From: Methylococcales bacterium
GTDB taxonomy: Bacteria > Pseudomonadota > Gammaproteobacteria > Methylococcales > Methylomonadaceae
Reading direction: 5' to 3'
NCBI GenBank assembly: GCA_026399015.1
Contig: JAPLRS010000034.1
Location: forward strand, 1-64,000
Length of the DNA stretch: 64,000 nt
Positions 38,554 to 46,832 of this stretch are shown here, in pieces; position 1 is the stretch's first letter, and each line of letters starts with the position of its first letter. The notes beneath the pieces are model-generated. The model saw only the letters and a list, made by a program, of their open reading frames with translations, ran no database searches and had not been told where the DNA came from. The position numbers were made by a program, and so were the translations under genes.

Positions 38554-38892
38554 GGTTTTATTAATGATTTGAGAAATTTATCCATGATTTATCAGGGACT
38601 AAGGGACTACCAGAATTTAAAGCCAATTTAAGCTTGTTATTTAAGCATAATTACTGGCTATTAATAATTAATTTAGAGTCCTAAGTCACGCAGAATCAAT
38701 ATTATAAGGATTTAATGATAATTAATATTGACTTGTACTTACTTTTACCGTTTAATAACCATCAAAGGGGTAGGGAGTCATTACAAATTTGAATCATGTA
38801 TCAATTACAACTACCGCTTATACTTAGCCCAGCTAAATACACCCCCAACCTTATTACTTTTAAACTTAACTAAACAAGTGAGCTCAAATACC
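38554..38892. other. intergenic region before the alanine-rich repeat gene
   Basis: The 339 bases hold a sigma-70-like promoter (38728-38756) and a leader of about 130 bases for the gene at 38893. The frame of that gene is open upstream, but codon content and the signal peptide show that coding begins at 38893. Nothing else is seen. Confidence 0.6.
38728..38756 (+). promoter_or_regulatory. sigma-70-like promoter of the repeat-protein gene
   Basis: TTGACT (38728-38733), a 17-base spacer and TTTAAT (38751-38756); each box matches the consensus at five of six bases. Confidence 0.5.
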
Positions 38893-39576
38893 ATGAATGC
38901 ACATACTAAGTCATTTAAAACCGCTCTATTAATCGCAGCATTGGCAATGCCAATGGCTGTATTTGCTGACGATCAATCTGATGCTGATAATGCAAGTAGT
39001 TCAATAGAAAAAAATAATAGTAAGGCAGCCTCCATTATTACATCCGCTATAAAAAAAGCCACAACAGACTCAGCAAAACTTTTGATAGTTAGCACAGCAA
39101 TCACTAATAGCCCTGATTTAGCAGCGATAATAACAACTGCAGCAATAAAAGCCGCTCCTGACTTAGCCGCCGACATCGCTTCAGAAGCAGTAAAAGCAGC
39201 TCCAAACTCTGCAGCAGCTATTATTTCTGCAGCTATCAGCGCAGCACCTAGTTCTGCAAAAGATATAACAACAAAAGCCATATCAGATAACGCTTCTTAT
39301 ACAAATGCAATTATAGCGGCATCTGTATCTTCAGTTACTGAGCAAGCTGCAGCAAATTCAGCGGTTAAAGGTAATGAAAAAAGCACTGAAGGAGCAACTG
39401 CAAGTTCCGATGTACTTAAAGAAGTCATTCTTGCTGAGTTTAATGCAGCTTGTCCCACAATTGTTGCAAGTGAAGCATGTACAGCAGCCGCAACTAAAGC
39501 AGTTAAAAGAGCTGGTGCAGCAGCAAATGTAGATGGTTTTATTGATGAAATAAAAGTAGCGGTAAGTGCAAATTAA
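38893..39576 (+). CDS. secreted alanine-rich helical repeat protein
   Basis: A 227-residue protein with a clear signal peptide (ALLIAALAMPMAVFA, cleavage before DDQSD). The mature part has about seven repeats of 15 residues with the pattern APDLAADIASEAVKA, APNSAAAIISAAISA, APSSAKDITTKAISD, predicted as short amphipathic helices. The C-terminal segment has two cysteines (NAACPTIV, SEACTAA) that could form a disulfide. Similar Ala-rich repeat proteins occur in many Proteobacteria without known function. It has its own promoter and terminator, so it is monocistronic. Confidence 0.8.
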   Translation: MNAHTKSFKTALLIAALAMPMAVFADDQSDADNASSSIEKNNSKAASIITSAIKKATTDSAKLLIVSTAITNSPDLAAIITTAAIKAAPDLAADIASEAVKAAPNSAAAIISAAISAAPSSAKDITTKAISDNASYTNAIIAASVSSVTEQAAANSAVKGNEKSTEGATASSDVLKEVILAEFNAACPTIVASEACTAAATKAVKRAGAAANVDGFIDEIKVAVSAN

Positions 39577-39986
39577 AAAGTGTTAGCAATTTAACTATCA
39601 GCCTGATGGCGTCTATTTAAAAGATGTCATCAGGCTTTTAATTTTTTGGTCATATAAAACATCTGCTCCATCCCCCCTCTTTTCCTAAATAACTAAATTT
39701 AAACCTACTCCCATATATAATTCAAAACTCCTGCCCCCCCTGATAAATTATCAAGAAGATCAAAGCGGAACCTACATTTAATAAAGGCATTTCAACTGTC
39801 CTTATTAAACATAACCTATGATAATTATTTAGAAATTATAAACGATCAGAACACCAAACTTTTACAGAAAACTTTACATTAAATTTACTTGTTTGTTTGT
39901 TTGTTTGACGTCGAATATTAAATAAACTTTAACCAATACACAATCAAAACCCATCCAGATAAGCAGTGATCAAAGATTCAGCATCA
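39577..39986. other. intergenic region after the repeat gene
   Basis: These 410 bases between convergent genes hold the terminator at 39600-39646 and a short tetranucleotide run, (TTTG) repeated four to five times at 39889-39907. No open frame, RNA structure or promoter of note is seen. Confidence 0.55.
39600..39646 (+). terminator. Rho-independent terminator of the repeat-protein gene
   Basis: The stem AGCCTGATGGC pairs with GTCATCAGGCT with one G-T type mismatch and is followed by TTTTAATTTTTT. Confidence 0.85.
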
Positions 39987-40859
39987 CTAACCCTGAACTA
40001 TCGACTGCCTGTGCTTTAAGGCACTAGGGTTCCAATGTTGAACCGCCCACTCTAACAATTCCAACACTGGTGCGTTATAAAGTTCTTTTGGCGGACTTTG
40101 CCACAATAAACCTAATAACTTAAAAATGATCTTCTGAGAGTCTTTTAAGTTAACACCCTCTGCTAGGGTTTGCTTACTTAACTTAAAGCCATGAGCATCC
40201 TTTATAACCGGCACATGCATATAAACCGGCAATGCAAAGCCCAATAGTTTTTGAAGGTAAATTTGTTTAGGCGTTGAATCTAATAAATCACAACCTCGAA
40301 CGACATGATTAACGCCTTTGATATGATCATCCACCACCACGGCAAACTGATAAGCGAGAATCTGATCTTTTCTTTTTAAAATAAAATCGGCTTGCTCAGC
40401 CATAGAAATCGATACCAAACCCTGTATCTGATCAACAAATTGAATTAAGCTTTGATCAGTTTTAACTCTATAGGCATGTGGAACTGTAAGATCAATTTGC
40501 TTATTAATACAATAACACTCTCCATCAGTAGCCAAAGTTTTTCGACTACAAGCACAAGGATAAATTATTTGTGTATTGATTAATCGAGCCAGTTCGGCTT
40601 CATAAAAAGCAATGCAATCACTCTGATAGGTAACGCCACCATCCCAATGCAAACCAAAAGCATCTAAGGTGCTTAAAATATAATCGGCAGCGCCGCTTAA
40701 ATTACGAGGAGTGTCTAGATCATCAATTCTCAATGACCACTGCCCTTGATGAGATTTAGCATCAAGATAACTCGCCAAAGCGGTATAAAGAGATCCTAAA
40801 TGCAGGGGGCCGGTAGGTGAAGGTGCAAACCGGCCGATATAGGGTTGTTTATCAGTCAC
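39987..40859 (-). CDS. gluQ: glutamyl-queuosine tRNA(Asp) synthetase
   Basis: GluQ-RS attaches glutamate to the queuosine base of tRNA(Asp). It is a truncated glutamyl-tRNA synthetase: the 290-residue protein has the catalytic core with PSPTGPLHLGSLYTALASY (HIGH-type motif HLGS), a zinc site (CACSRKT with GECYC) and the KLSKQ form of the KMSKS loop, but no anticodon-binding domain. It follows dksA by 9 bp, the common gammaproteobacterial pairing. Confidence 0.96.
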   Translation of the reverse strand: MTDKQPYIGRFAPSPTGPLHLGSLYTALASYLDAKSHQGQWSLRIDDLDTPRNLSGAADYILSTLDAFGLHWDGGVTYQSDCIAFYEAELARLINTQIIYPCACSRKTLATDGECYCINKQIDLTVPHAYRVKTDQSLIQFVDQIQGLVSISMAEQADFILKRKDQILAYQFAVVVDDHIKGVNHVVRGCDLLDSTPKQIYLQKLLGFALPVYMHVPVIKDAHGFKLSKQTLAEGVNLKDSQKIIFKLLGLLWQSPPKELYNAPVLELLEWAVQHWNPSALKHRQSIVQG

Positions 40860-40868
40860 GATAAACGC

Positions 40869-41303
40869 TTAACCCATTTGTTTTTCCCTAATTTCGTCCA
40901 ACGTTTTACAGTCTATGCATAAACTTGCTGTAGGACGAGCTTCAAGACGGCGAATTCCAATTTCTATGCCACAGGCTTCACAAAAACCATAATCACCCGA
41001 CTCTATTTCTTTAAGCGATTCATCAATCTTTTTGATTAATTTACGCTCACGATCACGAGTTCTTAATTCAAGACTAAACTCTGATTCTTGCGTTGCACGA
41101 TCATTTGGATCAGGAAAGTTAGCCGCATCATCTTTCATGTGTGATACGGTGCGATCTACTTCATGCATCAACTCAGCTTTCCAATTATTTAAGATTGCTT
41201 CAAAATGCTTTAATTGCGCCGGACTCATGTATTCTTCATCTTGCACTTCAACATATGGTGCAAAACTAAAAGGTGACGCGGTCGATTTAGTACTATCGGA
41301 CAT
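40869..41303 (-). CDS. dksA: RNA polymerase-binding transcription factor DksA
   Basis: DksA enters the RNA polymerase secondary channel and, with ppGpp, mediates the stringent response. The 144-residue protein has the coiled coil with the DxxDxA tip ([12 protein letters not shown]) and a four-cysteine zinc finger (CEACGIEIG and CIDCK). Length and motifs fit canonical DksA. First gene of the dksA-gluQ unit. Confidence 0.97.
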   Translation of the reverse strand: MSDSTKSTASPFSFAPYVEVQDEEYMSPAQLKHFEAILNNWKAELMHEVDRTVSHMKDDAANFPDPNDRATQESEFSLELRTRDRERKLIKKIDESLKEIESGDYGFCEACGIEIGIRRLEARPTASLCIDCKTLDEIREKQMG

Positions 41304-41458
41304 CCATTAACTCCTAAGGACAGGATAAATAAAAACCGGACATTTTTATCAGAATAACGCCCAATAAGCAAGTTTTATTGGTATCATTCCTTCTATAATC
41401 CCTCTTATTCATATTAAAGATTCAACTAACACCTTGAAAGATTACATTAAGGATACCC

Positions 41459-41782
41459 ATGACTGTTAAACAAATCTCAGCACTAGAACTACAAGCAAAA
41501 CTAAACCAAAATGAAAATTTATGCTTACTTGATGTAAGAGAACTTAACGAATATGAATATACGCATATTTCTGATAGTAAATTAATTCCACTTAGACAAA
41601 TTCCTAGCTGCCTAAATGAACTTAATATTGAAGATGAAATTATTGTTATCTGTCATCACGGGATGAGAAGTCAACAAGCCGCCGAATTTTTAGTCCACGC
41701 GGGTTTCAATAATATATCTAATCTATCTGGAGGAATTGACGCATGGTCTTGCCAATGCGATCCAACAATTAGACGCTACTAA
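41459..41782 (+). CDS. rhodanese-domain protein
   Basis: A single-domain rhodanese of 107 residues with the active-site loop CHHGMRSQ (cysteine persulfide site) and the family motifs LLDVRE and LSGGIDAW. Such small proteins carry sulfane sulfur in the cytoplasm. GlpE-like sulfurtransferases are close in size, but the exact partner is unknown. A ribosome binding site (AAGGA) precedes the ATG. Confidence 0.93.
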   Translation: MTVKQISALELQAKLNQNENLCLLDVRELNEYEYTHISDSKLIPLRQIPSCLNELNIEDEIIVICHHGMRSQQAAEFLVHAGFNNISNLSGGIDAWSCQCDPTIRRY

Positions 41783-41921
41783 AAAGAAAAACTAAAACCC
41801 TTTATTTAATAAGACTTTAATGCTTAGACAATATACTTTTAGAATATTTATTCAAAAAACATATTACCTTAATCAAAAATAGCATTATCATGCACCACTC
41901 TACTGATCAATTTAAGGAATA

Positions 41922-42161
41922 ATGATGCCATACACACAAGACATTGTAGATGAAATTAACATTTTGGTTCGCTACAACCTTAGTACTACTCAAGAGGGAA
42001 TCAAAGTACATAAAACAGCGGCACCTGAGTGCATAGAAGCAACTAAACGTCTATTTGCCAAGGGCCTAGTCACTCAAGAAGATGGCGGGTACTTAACGAG
42101 CCTAGGGCATGAAGCCGCAGAACAAGCACAAACAGTCCTGAGCCTGCTAAATCCGGCCTAA
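41922..42161 (+). CDS. TIGR02647 family small protein
   Basis: A 79-residue conserved protein of gammaproteobacteria. The segments LSTTQEGIKVHK, ATKRLFAKGLVTQEDGGYLTSLG and AAEQAQ match the TIGR02647 family as I know it from Pseudomonas. The family has been described as possibly DNA-binding because of a winged-helix-like pattern, but no function is established. AAGGAA precedes the tandem ATG codons; either may be used. Confidence 0.85.
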   Translation: MMPYTQDIVDEINILVRYNLSTTQEGIKVHKTAAPECIEATKRLFAKGLVTQEDGGYLTSLGHEAAEQAQTVLSLLNPA

Positions 42162-42196
42162 TTAAGTCTCTTAATACATTAAGACGTCTGACAAAA

Positions 42197-42229
42197 ATAA
42201 AGCTTAGCAGTTCAATCGCTAAGCTTTAT
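42197..42229. terminator. bidirectional terminator between converging genes
   Basis: A perfect 12-bp stem (ATAAAGCTTAGC, 9-base loop, GCTAAGCTTTAT) with A-rich left and T-rich right flanks separates the TIGR02647 gene from rpoH and can stop transcription from both sides. Confidence 0.85.
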
Positions 42230-42257
42230 TAGTATTTTAGATATGAGCTTAATACCG

Positions 42258-43112
42258 CTAAGCAACTAAGGTCATAGAGGCTTTAAGCTTTTTCATCGCA
42301 TTTTGCTCTAACTGCCTAATTCTTTCTGCTGAAACATTATATTTCTCAGCTAATTCATGTAGGGTAGCTTTATCCTCCGCCAACCAACGGCTCGTTAAAA
42401 TATCAATACTTCGCGCATCAAGTTTTTCCATGGCTTCAGATAGTAAATCATGACCATGACCTTCCCAATCTGCATTTTCAAGTAACTCCGAGGGATCCGC
42501 ACCGTACTGTTGTAAATAACTTGCTGGATAAAAAGCACCCTCTTCGGAAGCATCATCTGTTGGCATATCAAAAGACATGTCATGACTACTTAAGCGCTTC
42601 TCCATTTCATAAACATCACTTAAATCAACATTTAAATCATCTGCTATTGCCATTGCTTCAGCATTTGATAACCAACCTAAATCTTGTTTTGATTTACGTA
42701 AATTAAAAAATAATTTACGTTGGGCCTTTGTTGTAGCTATCTTAACGATGCCCCAGTTCTTAATAACATATTCATGAATTTCGGCTTTAATCCAATGTAC
42801 AGCAAACGATACTAAACGCACACCCACATCTGGATCAAAGCGCTTAACCGCCTTCATTAAGCCTATATTACCTTCTTGAATAATATCCGGCATTGACAGA
42901 CCGTATCCACTATAACCTCTGGCAACATGTACCACAAAGCGTAAATTGGTCATTACCAATTCTCTAGCTGCATCCAAATCGCCTTGATCTCTGAATCTTA
43001 GCGTTAGTTCACGCTCTTCTTCAACCGTTAATCTGGGCATTTGTCTTACTAAATTAAGATAAGCATCAAATGTTCCAACTGACAAATTAACAGGTAATGC
43101 TAATGTGCTCAC
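42258..43112 (-). CDS. rpoH: heat-shock sigma factor RpoH (sigma-32)
   Basis: RpoH directs RNA polymerase to heat-shock promoters. From the GTG at 43112 the protein has 284 residues, the length of E. coli RpoH, and a good ribosome binding site (AGGAG, 8 bases away) supports this over the longer frame to 43154. Regions 1.2-2 (DLIQEG-like DIIQEGNIGLMKAVKRFD), the RpoH box QRKLFFNLRKSKQ and the region 4 helix-turn-helix (LHELAEKYNVSAERIRQLEQNAM) are seen. A CIRCE operator lies 36 bases upstream of the start, which points to HrcA repression. Confidence 0.97.
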   Translation of the reverse strand: MSTLALPVNLSVGTFDAYLNLVRQMPRLTVEEERELTLRFRDQGDLDAARELVMTNLRFVVHVARGYSGYGLSMPDIIQEGNIGLMKAVKRFDPDVGVRLVSFAVHWIKAEIHEYVIKNWGIVKIATTKAQRKLFFNLRKSKQDLGWLSNAEAMAIADDLNVDLSDVYEMEKRLSSHDMSFDMPTDDASEEGAFYPASYLQQYGADPSELLENADWEGHGHDLLSEAMEKLDARSIDILTSRWLAEDKATLHELAEKYNVSAERIRQLEQNAMKKLKASMTLVA

Positions 43113-43147
43113 TATCTTATCTCCTAATAAAAGAATTTTTTGCGATT

Positions 43148-43174
43148 CTAGCACTCTCTAACAAAGAGTGCTAA
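43148..43174. promoter_or_regulatory. CIRCE element (HrcA operator) upstream of rpoH
   Basis: CTAGCACTC-N9-GAGTGCTAA matches the CIRCE consensus TTAGCACTC-N9-GAGTGCTAA at 17 of 18 arm positions with the exact 9-base spacer. It lies between ftsX and rpoH, 36 bases before the rpoH start codon, where bound HrcA would block transcription or initiation. Confidence 0.88.
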
Positions 43175-43196
43175 TAATTTTTAATTTACCCTTTTA

Positions 43197-44213
43197 TTAA
43201 GACTTAGCAACTCTAAGTTCAAAATATAAAACTACCCAAGCACCTAGAATACCCAAAATGGAAGATGCAGAAATCAAAAATAATGTTTCAGTAAAACTCA
43301 AAAACAACAGATGCATATCATTTTGAAAAAGACCTGATACCCTTTCTACAGATCCTCTTAAAATTAACATTAAGATTGTGACAATAAACCAAGCACTGAC
43401 TCCGGATATAAAACCTATCCAAAAGCCTGTATACAAAAAAGGCCTTCTAATAAACGCGTTAGTGGCGCCCACTAATTTAGAAATAACAACTTCAGATCGA
43501 CGACCATAAAACTCTAGACGCACTGTATTACCAATGACAAATAATACGGCTGCCGCTAATAAAATGTTTAATAACGATGCAAATAACTGCGCCACATCTA
43601 CAATAGCCTGCAAGCGCTCGACCCACTCCAAATCCAATTGAGCAAAATCCACCTCTGGTAATTGCTGAAAGCTTTTTAGCAATTCATCCAAACCTTGCTT
43701 ATCATTTAAAGTATTCTTAGGTAAAACCTCTATTACGATAGGCAGTGGATTCTTTTTTAGGGCGTTTATAGCTCCCCCAAAACCACTGTACTCCTTAAAA
43801 TCCGCTAACCCCTGCTCTTTACTTATCAATTTGATATTCTGCACACTTTCATTACCGCGAATATTTTCAAATAATTTTTTTGCATGAACATCGTTTACAT
43901 CATCTCTTAAAAACAATGAAATTTGATTGCTGGTTTCAAGATTACCCGTTAACTGCTGAATATTAACGACAACAATATAAAAACCACTGGCTAATGAAAT
44001 TGAAATCGCGAGAACTGCAATCGTCATTATTGAACTAAAGGGGGTGGCGATCATACGACTAAGACTTGAAAAAAACGCATGGACATGTAAATCCCTATAA
44101 GCTATTAACTTATCCTTAATACCACCACCAGCAATAGTAGTTTGTCTTTTTTCTTGCTTAATCGTCTTGATTGGAGGATCTTTTTTAATTCGATTCTTAT
44201 TAAGTCTTTTCAT
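43197..44213 (-). CDS. ftsX: cell division protein FtsX
   Basis: FtsX is the permease-like partner of FtsE that activates septal cell-wall hydrolases from the inner membrane. The 338-residue protein has a long basic cytoplasmic N terminus, a first membrane helix (about 62-85), a periplasmic loop with the conserved NQISLFLRDD and four-helix layout ending in the C-terminal FtsX domain (RLEFYGRRSEVVISKLVGATNAFIRRPF in part). Starts 3 bp after ftsE. Confidence 0.96.
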   Translation of the reverse strand: MKRLNKNRIKKDPPIKTIKQEKRQTTIAGGGIKDKLIAYRDLHVHAFFSSLSRMIATPFSSIMTIAVLAISISLASGFYIVVVNIQQLTGNLETSNQISLFLRDDVNDVHAKKLFENIRGNESVQNIKLISKEQGLADFKEYSGFGGAINALKKNPLPIVIEVLPKNTLNDKQGLDELLKSFQQLPEVDFAQLDLEWVERLQAIVDVAQLFASLLNILLAAAVLFVIGNTVRLEFYGRRSEVVISKLVGATNAFIRRPFLYTGFWIGFISGVSAWFIVTILMLILRGSVERVSGLFQNDMHLLFLSFTETLFLISASSILGILGAWVVLYFELRVAKS

Positions 44214-44216
44214 ACC

Positions 44217-44873
44217 TTAACTCTGCACCAACTGACCATGGTCCAATTTTAAAACCCGGTTATCTAATTGCGAAATTAAAGAAATATCATGAGTTGCAAT
44301 GAGTATAGTTACACCCACCTGTTGAAATTGACGAAACAAATGCATTATCTCTGCAGATAACTCGGGATCTAAATTACCTGTTGGTTCATCAGCAATAATA
44401 ATAGGTGGTTTATTAACAACAGCTCGAGCAATGCCAACGCGTTGTTGTTCCCCACCAGACAAAGCCAAGGGGTACTTCCTTTCTTTTCCGTGCAAACTAA
44501 CTTTTTCTAATGCTGCTCTAACACGTCTTGCAACTTCTTGGTGCCCATAACCAGCAATAATTAAGGGTAATGCCACATTATCAAATACTGTTCTGTCATG
44601 AAGCAATTTATAATCTTGATAGATGAACCCCATTTTCCGCCTTATATAAGGCAACTGACTTTCTTTTGCTGCATTTAAATCTTGACCATCAACAACGATT
44701 TGTCCACGGGAGCAACGTTCCATAGCAGCGATAAGCCGTAATAACGTACTTTTTCCAGCTCCCGAGTGTCCAGTGAGAAAAGCCATATCACCTTTCTCTA
44801 ACTGAAAACTAACGTTACGCAAAACATCGCCCGTTTCTTCATAACGCTTAGTTACATTTGCAAAACTAATCAT
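44217..44873 (-). CDS. ftsE: cell division ATP-binding protein FtsE
   Basis: A 218-residue ABC ATPase with Walker A GHSGAGKST, signature LSGGEQQRVGIARAVV, Walker B IIIADEPTGNLDPE and switch ATHD. The segment MGFIYQDYKLLHDRTVFDNVALPL is the FtsE hallmark. It starts 5 bp after the ctaA-ftsY fusion gene and joins ftsX, as in the conserved ftsY-ftsE-ftsX-rpoH order. Confidence 0.97.
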   Translation of the reverse strand: MISFANVTKRYEETGDVLRNVSFQLEKGDMAFLTGHSGAGKSTLLRLIAAMERCSRGQIVVDGQDLNAAKESQLPYIRRKMGFIYQDYKLLHDRTVFDNVALPLIIAGYGHQEVARRVRAALEKVSLHGKERKYPLALSGGEQQRVGIARAVVNKPPIIIADEPTGNLDPELSAEIMHLFRQFQQVGVTILIATHDISLISQLDNRVLKLDHGQLVQS

Positions 44874-44878
44874 AACTA

Positions 44879-46822
44879 CTATTCATTCACAAATAAGGCA
44901 TCAACAAATAATTCCGCATCAAAATCTTGCAGGTCATCAATCCCTTCACCTATACCAATAAACCTAATTGGTGTTCCTGTATGTTTGGCCAAAGCAAAAA
45001 TCACCCCACCCTTCGCAGTACCATCCAATTTTGTCAAAACTAACCCAGATAAAGAGACTGCTTCATTAAATAATTTTGCTTGTGAAAGGGCATTCTGACC
45101 CGTACCCGCATCTAAAACCAACAAAACCTCATGAGGGGCAGATGAATCTAATTTACCCATAATTCTCTTAATCTTCTTTAACTCTTCCATCAAGTTTGAT
45201 TTTGTATGCAATCTTCCAGCAGTATCGGCTATTAACACATCAACACCTTTGGCTTTAGCTGATTGTAATCCATCATATATAACTGAGGCAGAATCGGCAC
45301 CCGTATGCTGAGCAACAACAGGAATATTATTTCGCTCACCCCATACCTGCAATTGTTCTACTGCTGCCGCTCTAAATGTATCACCAGCAGCCAACATAAC
45401 AGTATGTCCTTGAGCTTGTAAGCGTTTAGCTAACTTACCAATAGTCGTTGTTTTACCTGCACCATTAACGCCGACTACTAATATTACAAATGGTTCATCT
45501 TGTTTGGGTATTTGTAAAGGCTCACTACAGGGTTTTAGTATTCTATAAAGCTCAGCCTTTAATGCTTTTGACAAAGCTTCACCATCTTTTAATTGATGAC
45601 GCTCCAAGTTATTACTTAAATGTCTAATTATTTCGTTAGTTGCATCGATACCGACATCAGCCATTAATAAATTAGCTTCTATTTCTTCAAGCAATTCATC
45701 GTTAATTGAGCTTTGACCTAATTGTAAACCAGATAAAACACCACTTAATCCCGAGCGAGTTCTATGTAATTGTGCTTTAAGCCTACTATATAAAGATTCC
45801 GGTAAAGGCTCTACATAATCTTCCTCTTGAATACTATCGGAAGATACAAAAACATCTTCAGTTAACTGTTCTTTCTGAACTAGATCTTTTGAGTGTATTT
45901 CACTGGTATCTAATTGACTATAACGACTATAAAAGCTGATACCTAAAAGAGGTAACATCAAGATAGCAGCAAACAAATAATGCACTGCAGTCATCCAAAC
46001 TGGCAATTCATATTTAATAGTTACTATTTCTAACCCTATTAATACAAATAAAAAAGCGCCAAGAAGATATCCGAATCTACTGACTGATTTTACTGACCCG
46101 ATTGCTGTAGCACTAAACATTACCAAACTCAGCAATAAGAATACCGCTATTGCTACAACCCTGTGCAACCAATTAACTGCTACTTGAGCATCATATGAAA
46201 TAATTCCGTTATAAGAATTTAATAGGCCTTTAAAGAAATCAAGTGCATTTAGATAATCTGCGACAGGTATCCATTGACCATTACATTGCGGAAAACCCAC
46301 ACAAGCAAGACCAGCATGATTTGCGCTTAACCAAGTACCCAAAAATATTTGTATGCCTAAAAGTAACATTGCTAACCGACTAGTAAAAATGAGTCGATTA
46401 TTTCGATTTTCTTTATCTAATACATAATGACTTTCAACTGTAGTCGCGCGTAAAAATAGGCCGTAAAGTAACCAAAAAGTGCATAAACCCAATAAAACAT
46501 GAAATGTAGTTACTATAGGAAAGCTCAGATAGAAGCCCCCCCAGTAACCCAGCGTAGCTTGAACGCCTACTAGAATGAAAACTAATGTGGAGGTAATAAC
46601 GAATGTTATTTTGTTATTTTTTTGCCACCATGAAAGTGACCACAACAAAAAAACTGAAAAACCAAAAGTGGCCGTTAAATAGTTATGAATTTGGACTTTT
46701 AATAACTGGTGCAAATTCTGCTCAATTAAACTAGGGTAGATATCTCCTATTCGAATAACTGAACCCAACAAAATAATGATTAAAGCTAAAACTACGCTGA
46801 ACAGTGTTATTTTTCTGAACAT
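44879..46822 (-). CDS. ctaA-ftsY: heme A synthase-FtsY (SRP receptor) fusion protein
   Basis: One uninterrupted 647-residue frame. Residues 1-300 are a CtaA/COX15-type heme A synthase with about eight helices and all four heme-ligand histidines in family positions (H46, H108, H220, H281), plus LACVGFPQCNGQW in the second half. Residues 301-345 form an acidic linker. Residues about 345-647 are the FtsY NG GTPase: GVNGAGKTT (451-459), DTFRAAAVEQL, DTAGR (533-537), TKLDGTAKGG (597-606). No ATG occurs between Met290 and Met387, so a separate FtsY start would need a rare codon. The normal FtsY membrane-targeting region is replaced by covalent anchoring. The first periplasmic loop of CtaA is missing, with its cysteines and the glutamate three residues before the first histidine (here Val43). 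Confidence 0.92.
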   Translation of the reverse strand: MFRKITLFSVVLALIIILLGSVIRIGDIYPSLIEQNLHQLLKVQIHNYLTATFGFSVFLLWSLSWWQKNNKITFVITSTLVFILVGVQATLGYWGGFYLSFPIVTTFHVLLGLCTFWLLYGLFLRATTVESHYVLDKENRNNRLIFTSRLAMLLLGIQIFLGTWLSANHAGLACVGFPQCNGQWIPVADYLNALDFFKGLLNSYNGIISYDAQVAVNWLHRVVAIAVFLLLSLVMFSATAIGSVKSVSRFGYLLGAFLFVLIGLEIVTIKYELPVWMTAVHYLFAAILMLPLLGISFYSRYSQLDTSEIHSKDLVQKEQLTEDVFVSSDSIQEEDYVEPLPESLYSRLKAQLHRTRSGLSGVLSGLQLGQSSINDELLEEIEANLLMADVGIDATNEIIRHLSNNLERHQLKDGEALSKALKAELYRILKPCSEPLQIPKQDEPFVILVVGVNGAGKTTTIGKLAKRLQAQGHTVMLAAGDTFRAAAVEQLQVWGERNNIPVVAQHTGADSASVIYDGLQSAKAKGVDVLIADTAGRLHTKSNLMEELKKIKRIMGKLDSSAPHEVLLVLDAGTGQNALSQAKLFNEAVSLSGLVLTKLDGTAKGGVIFALAKHTGTPIRFIGIGEGIDDLQDFDAELFVDALFVNE

Positions 46823-46832
46823 TCTTTATTCT

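Noticed and set aside
39889-39907. TTTG tetranucleotide run as a phase-variation switch
   Set aside because: It is short and lies in non-coding sequence far from both flanking genes and their likely promoters.
45840-45960. Separate ctaA and ftsY genes joined only by annotation
   Set aside because: The codons from the last CtaA helix through the acidic linker into FtsY were read on the minus strand and are continuous, with no stop and no ATG with ribosome binding site in the linker.
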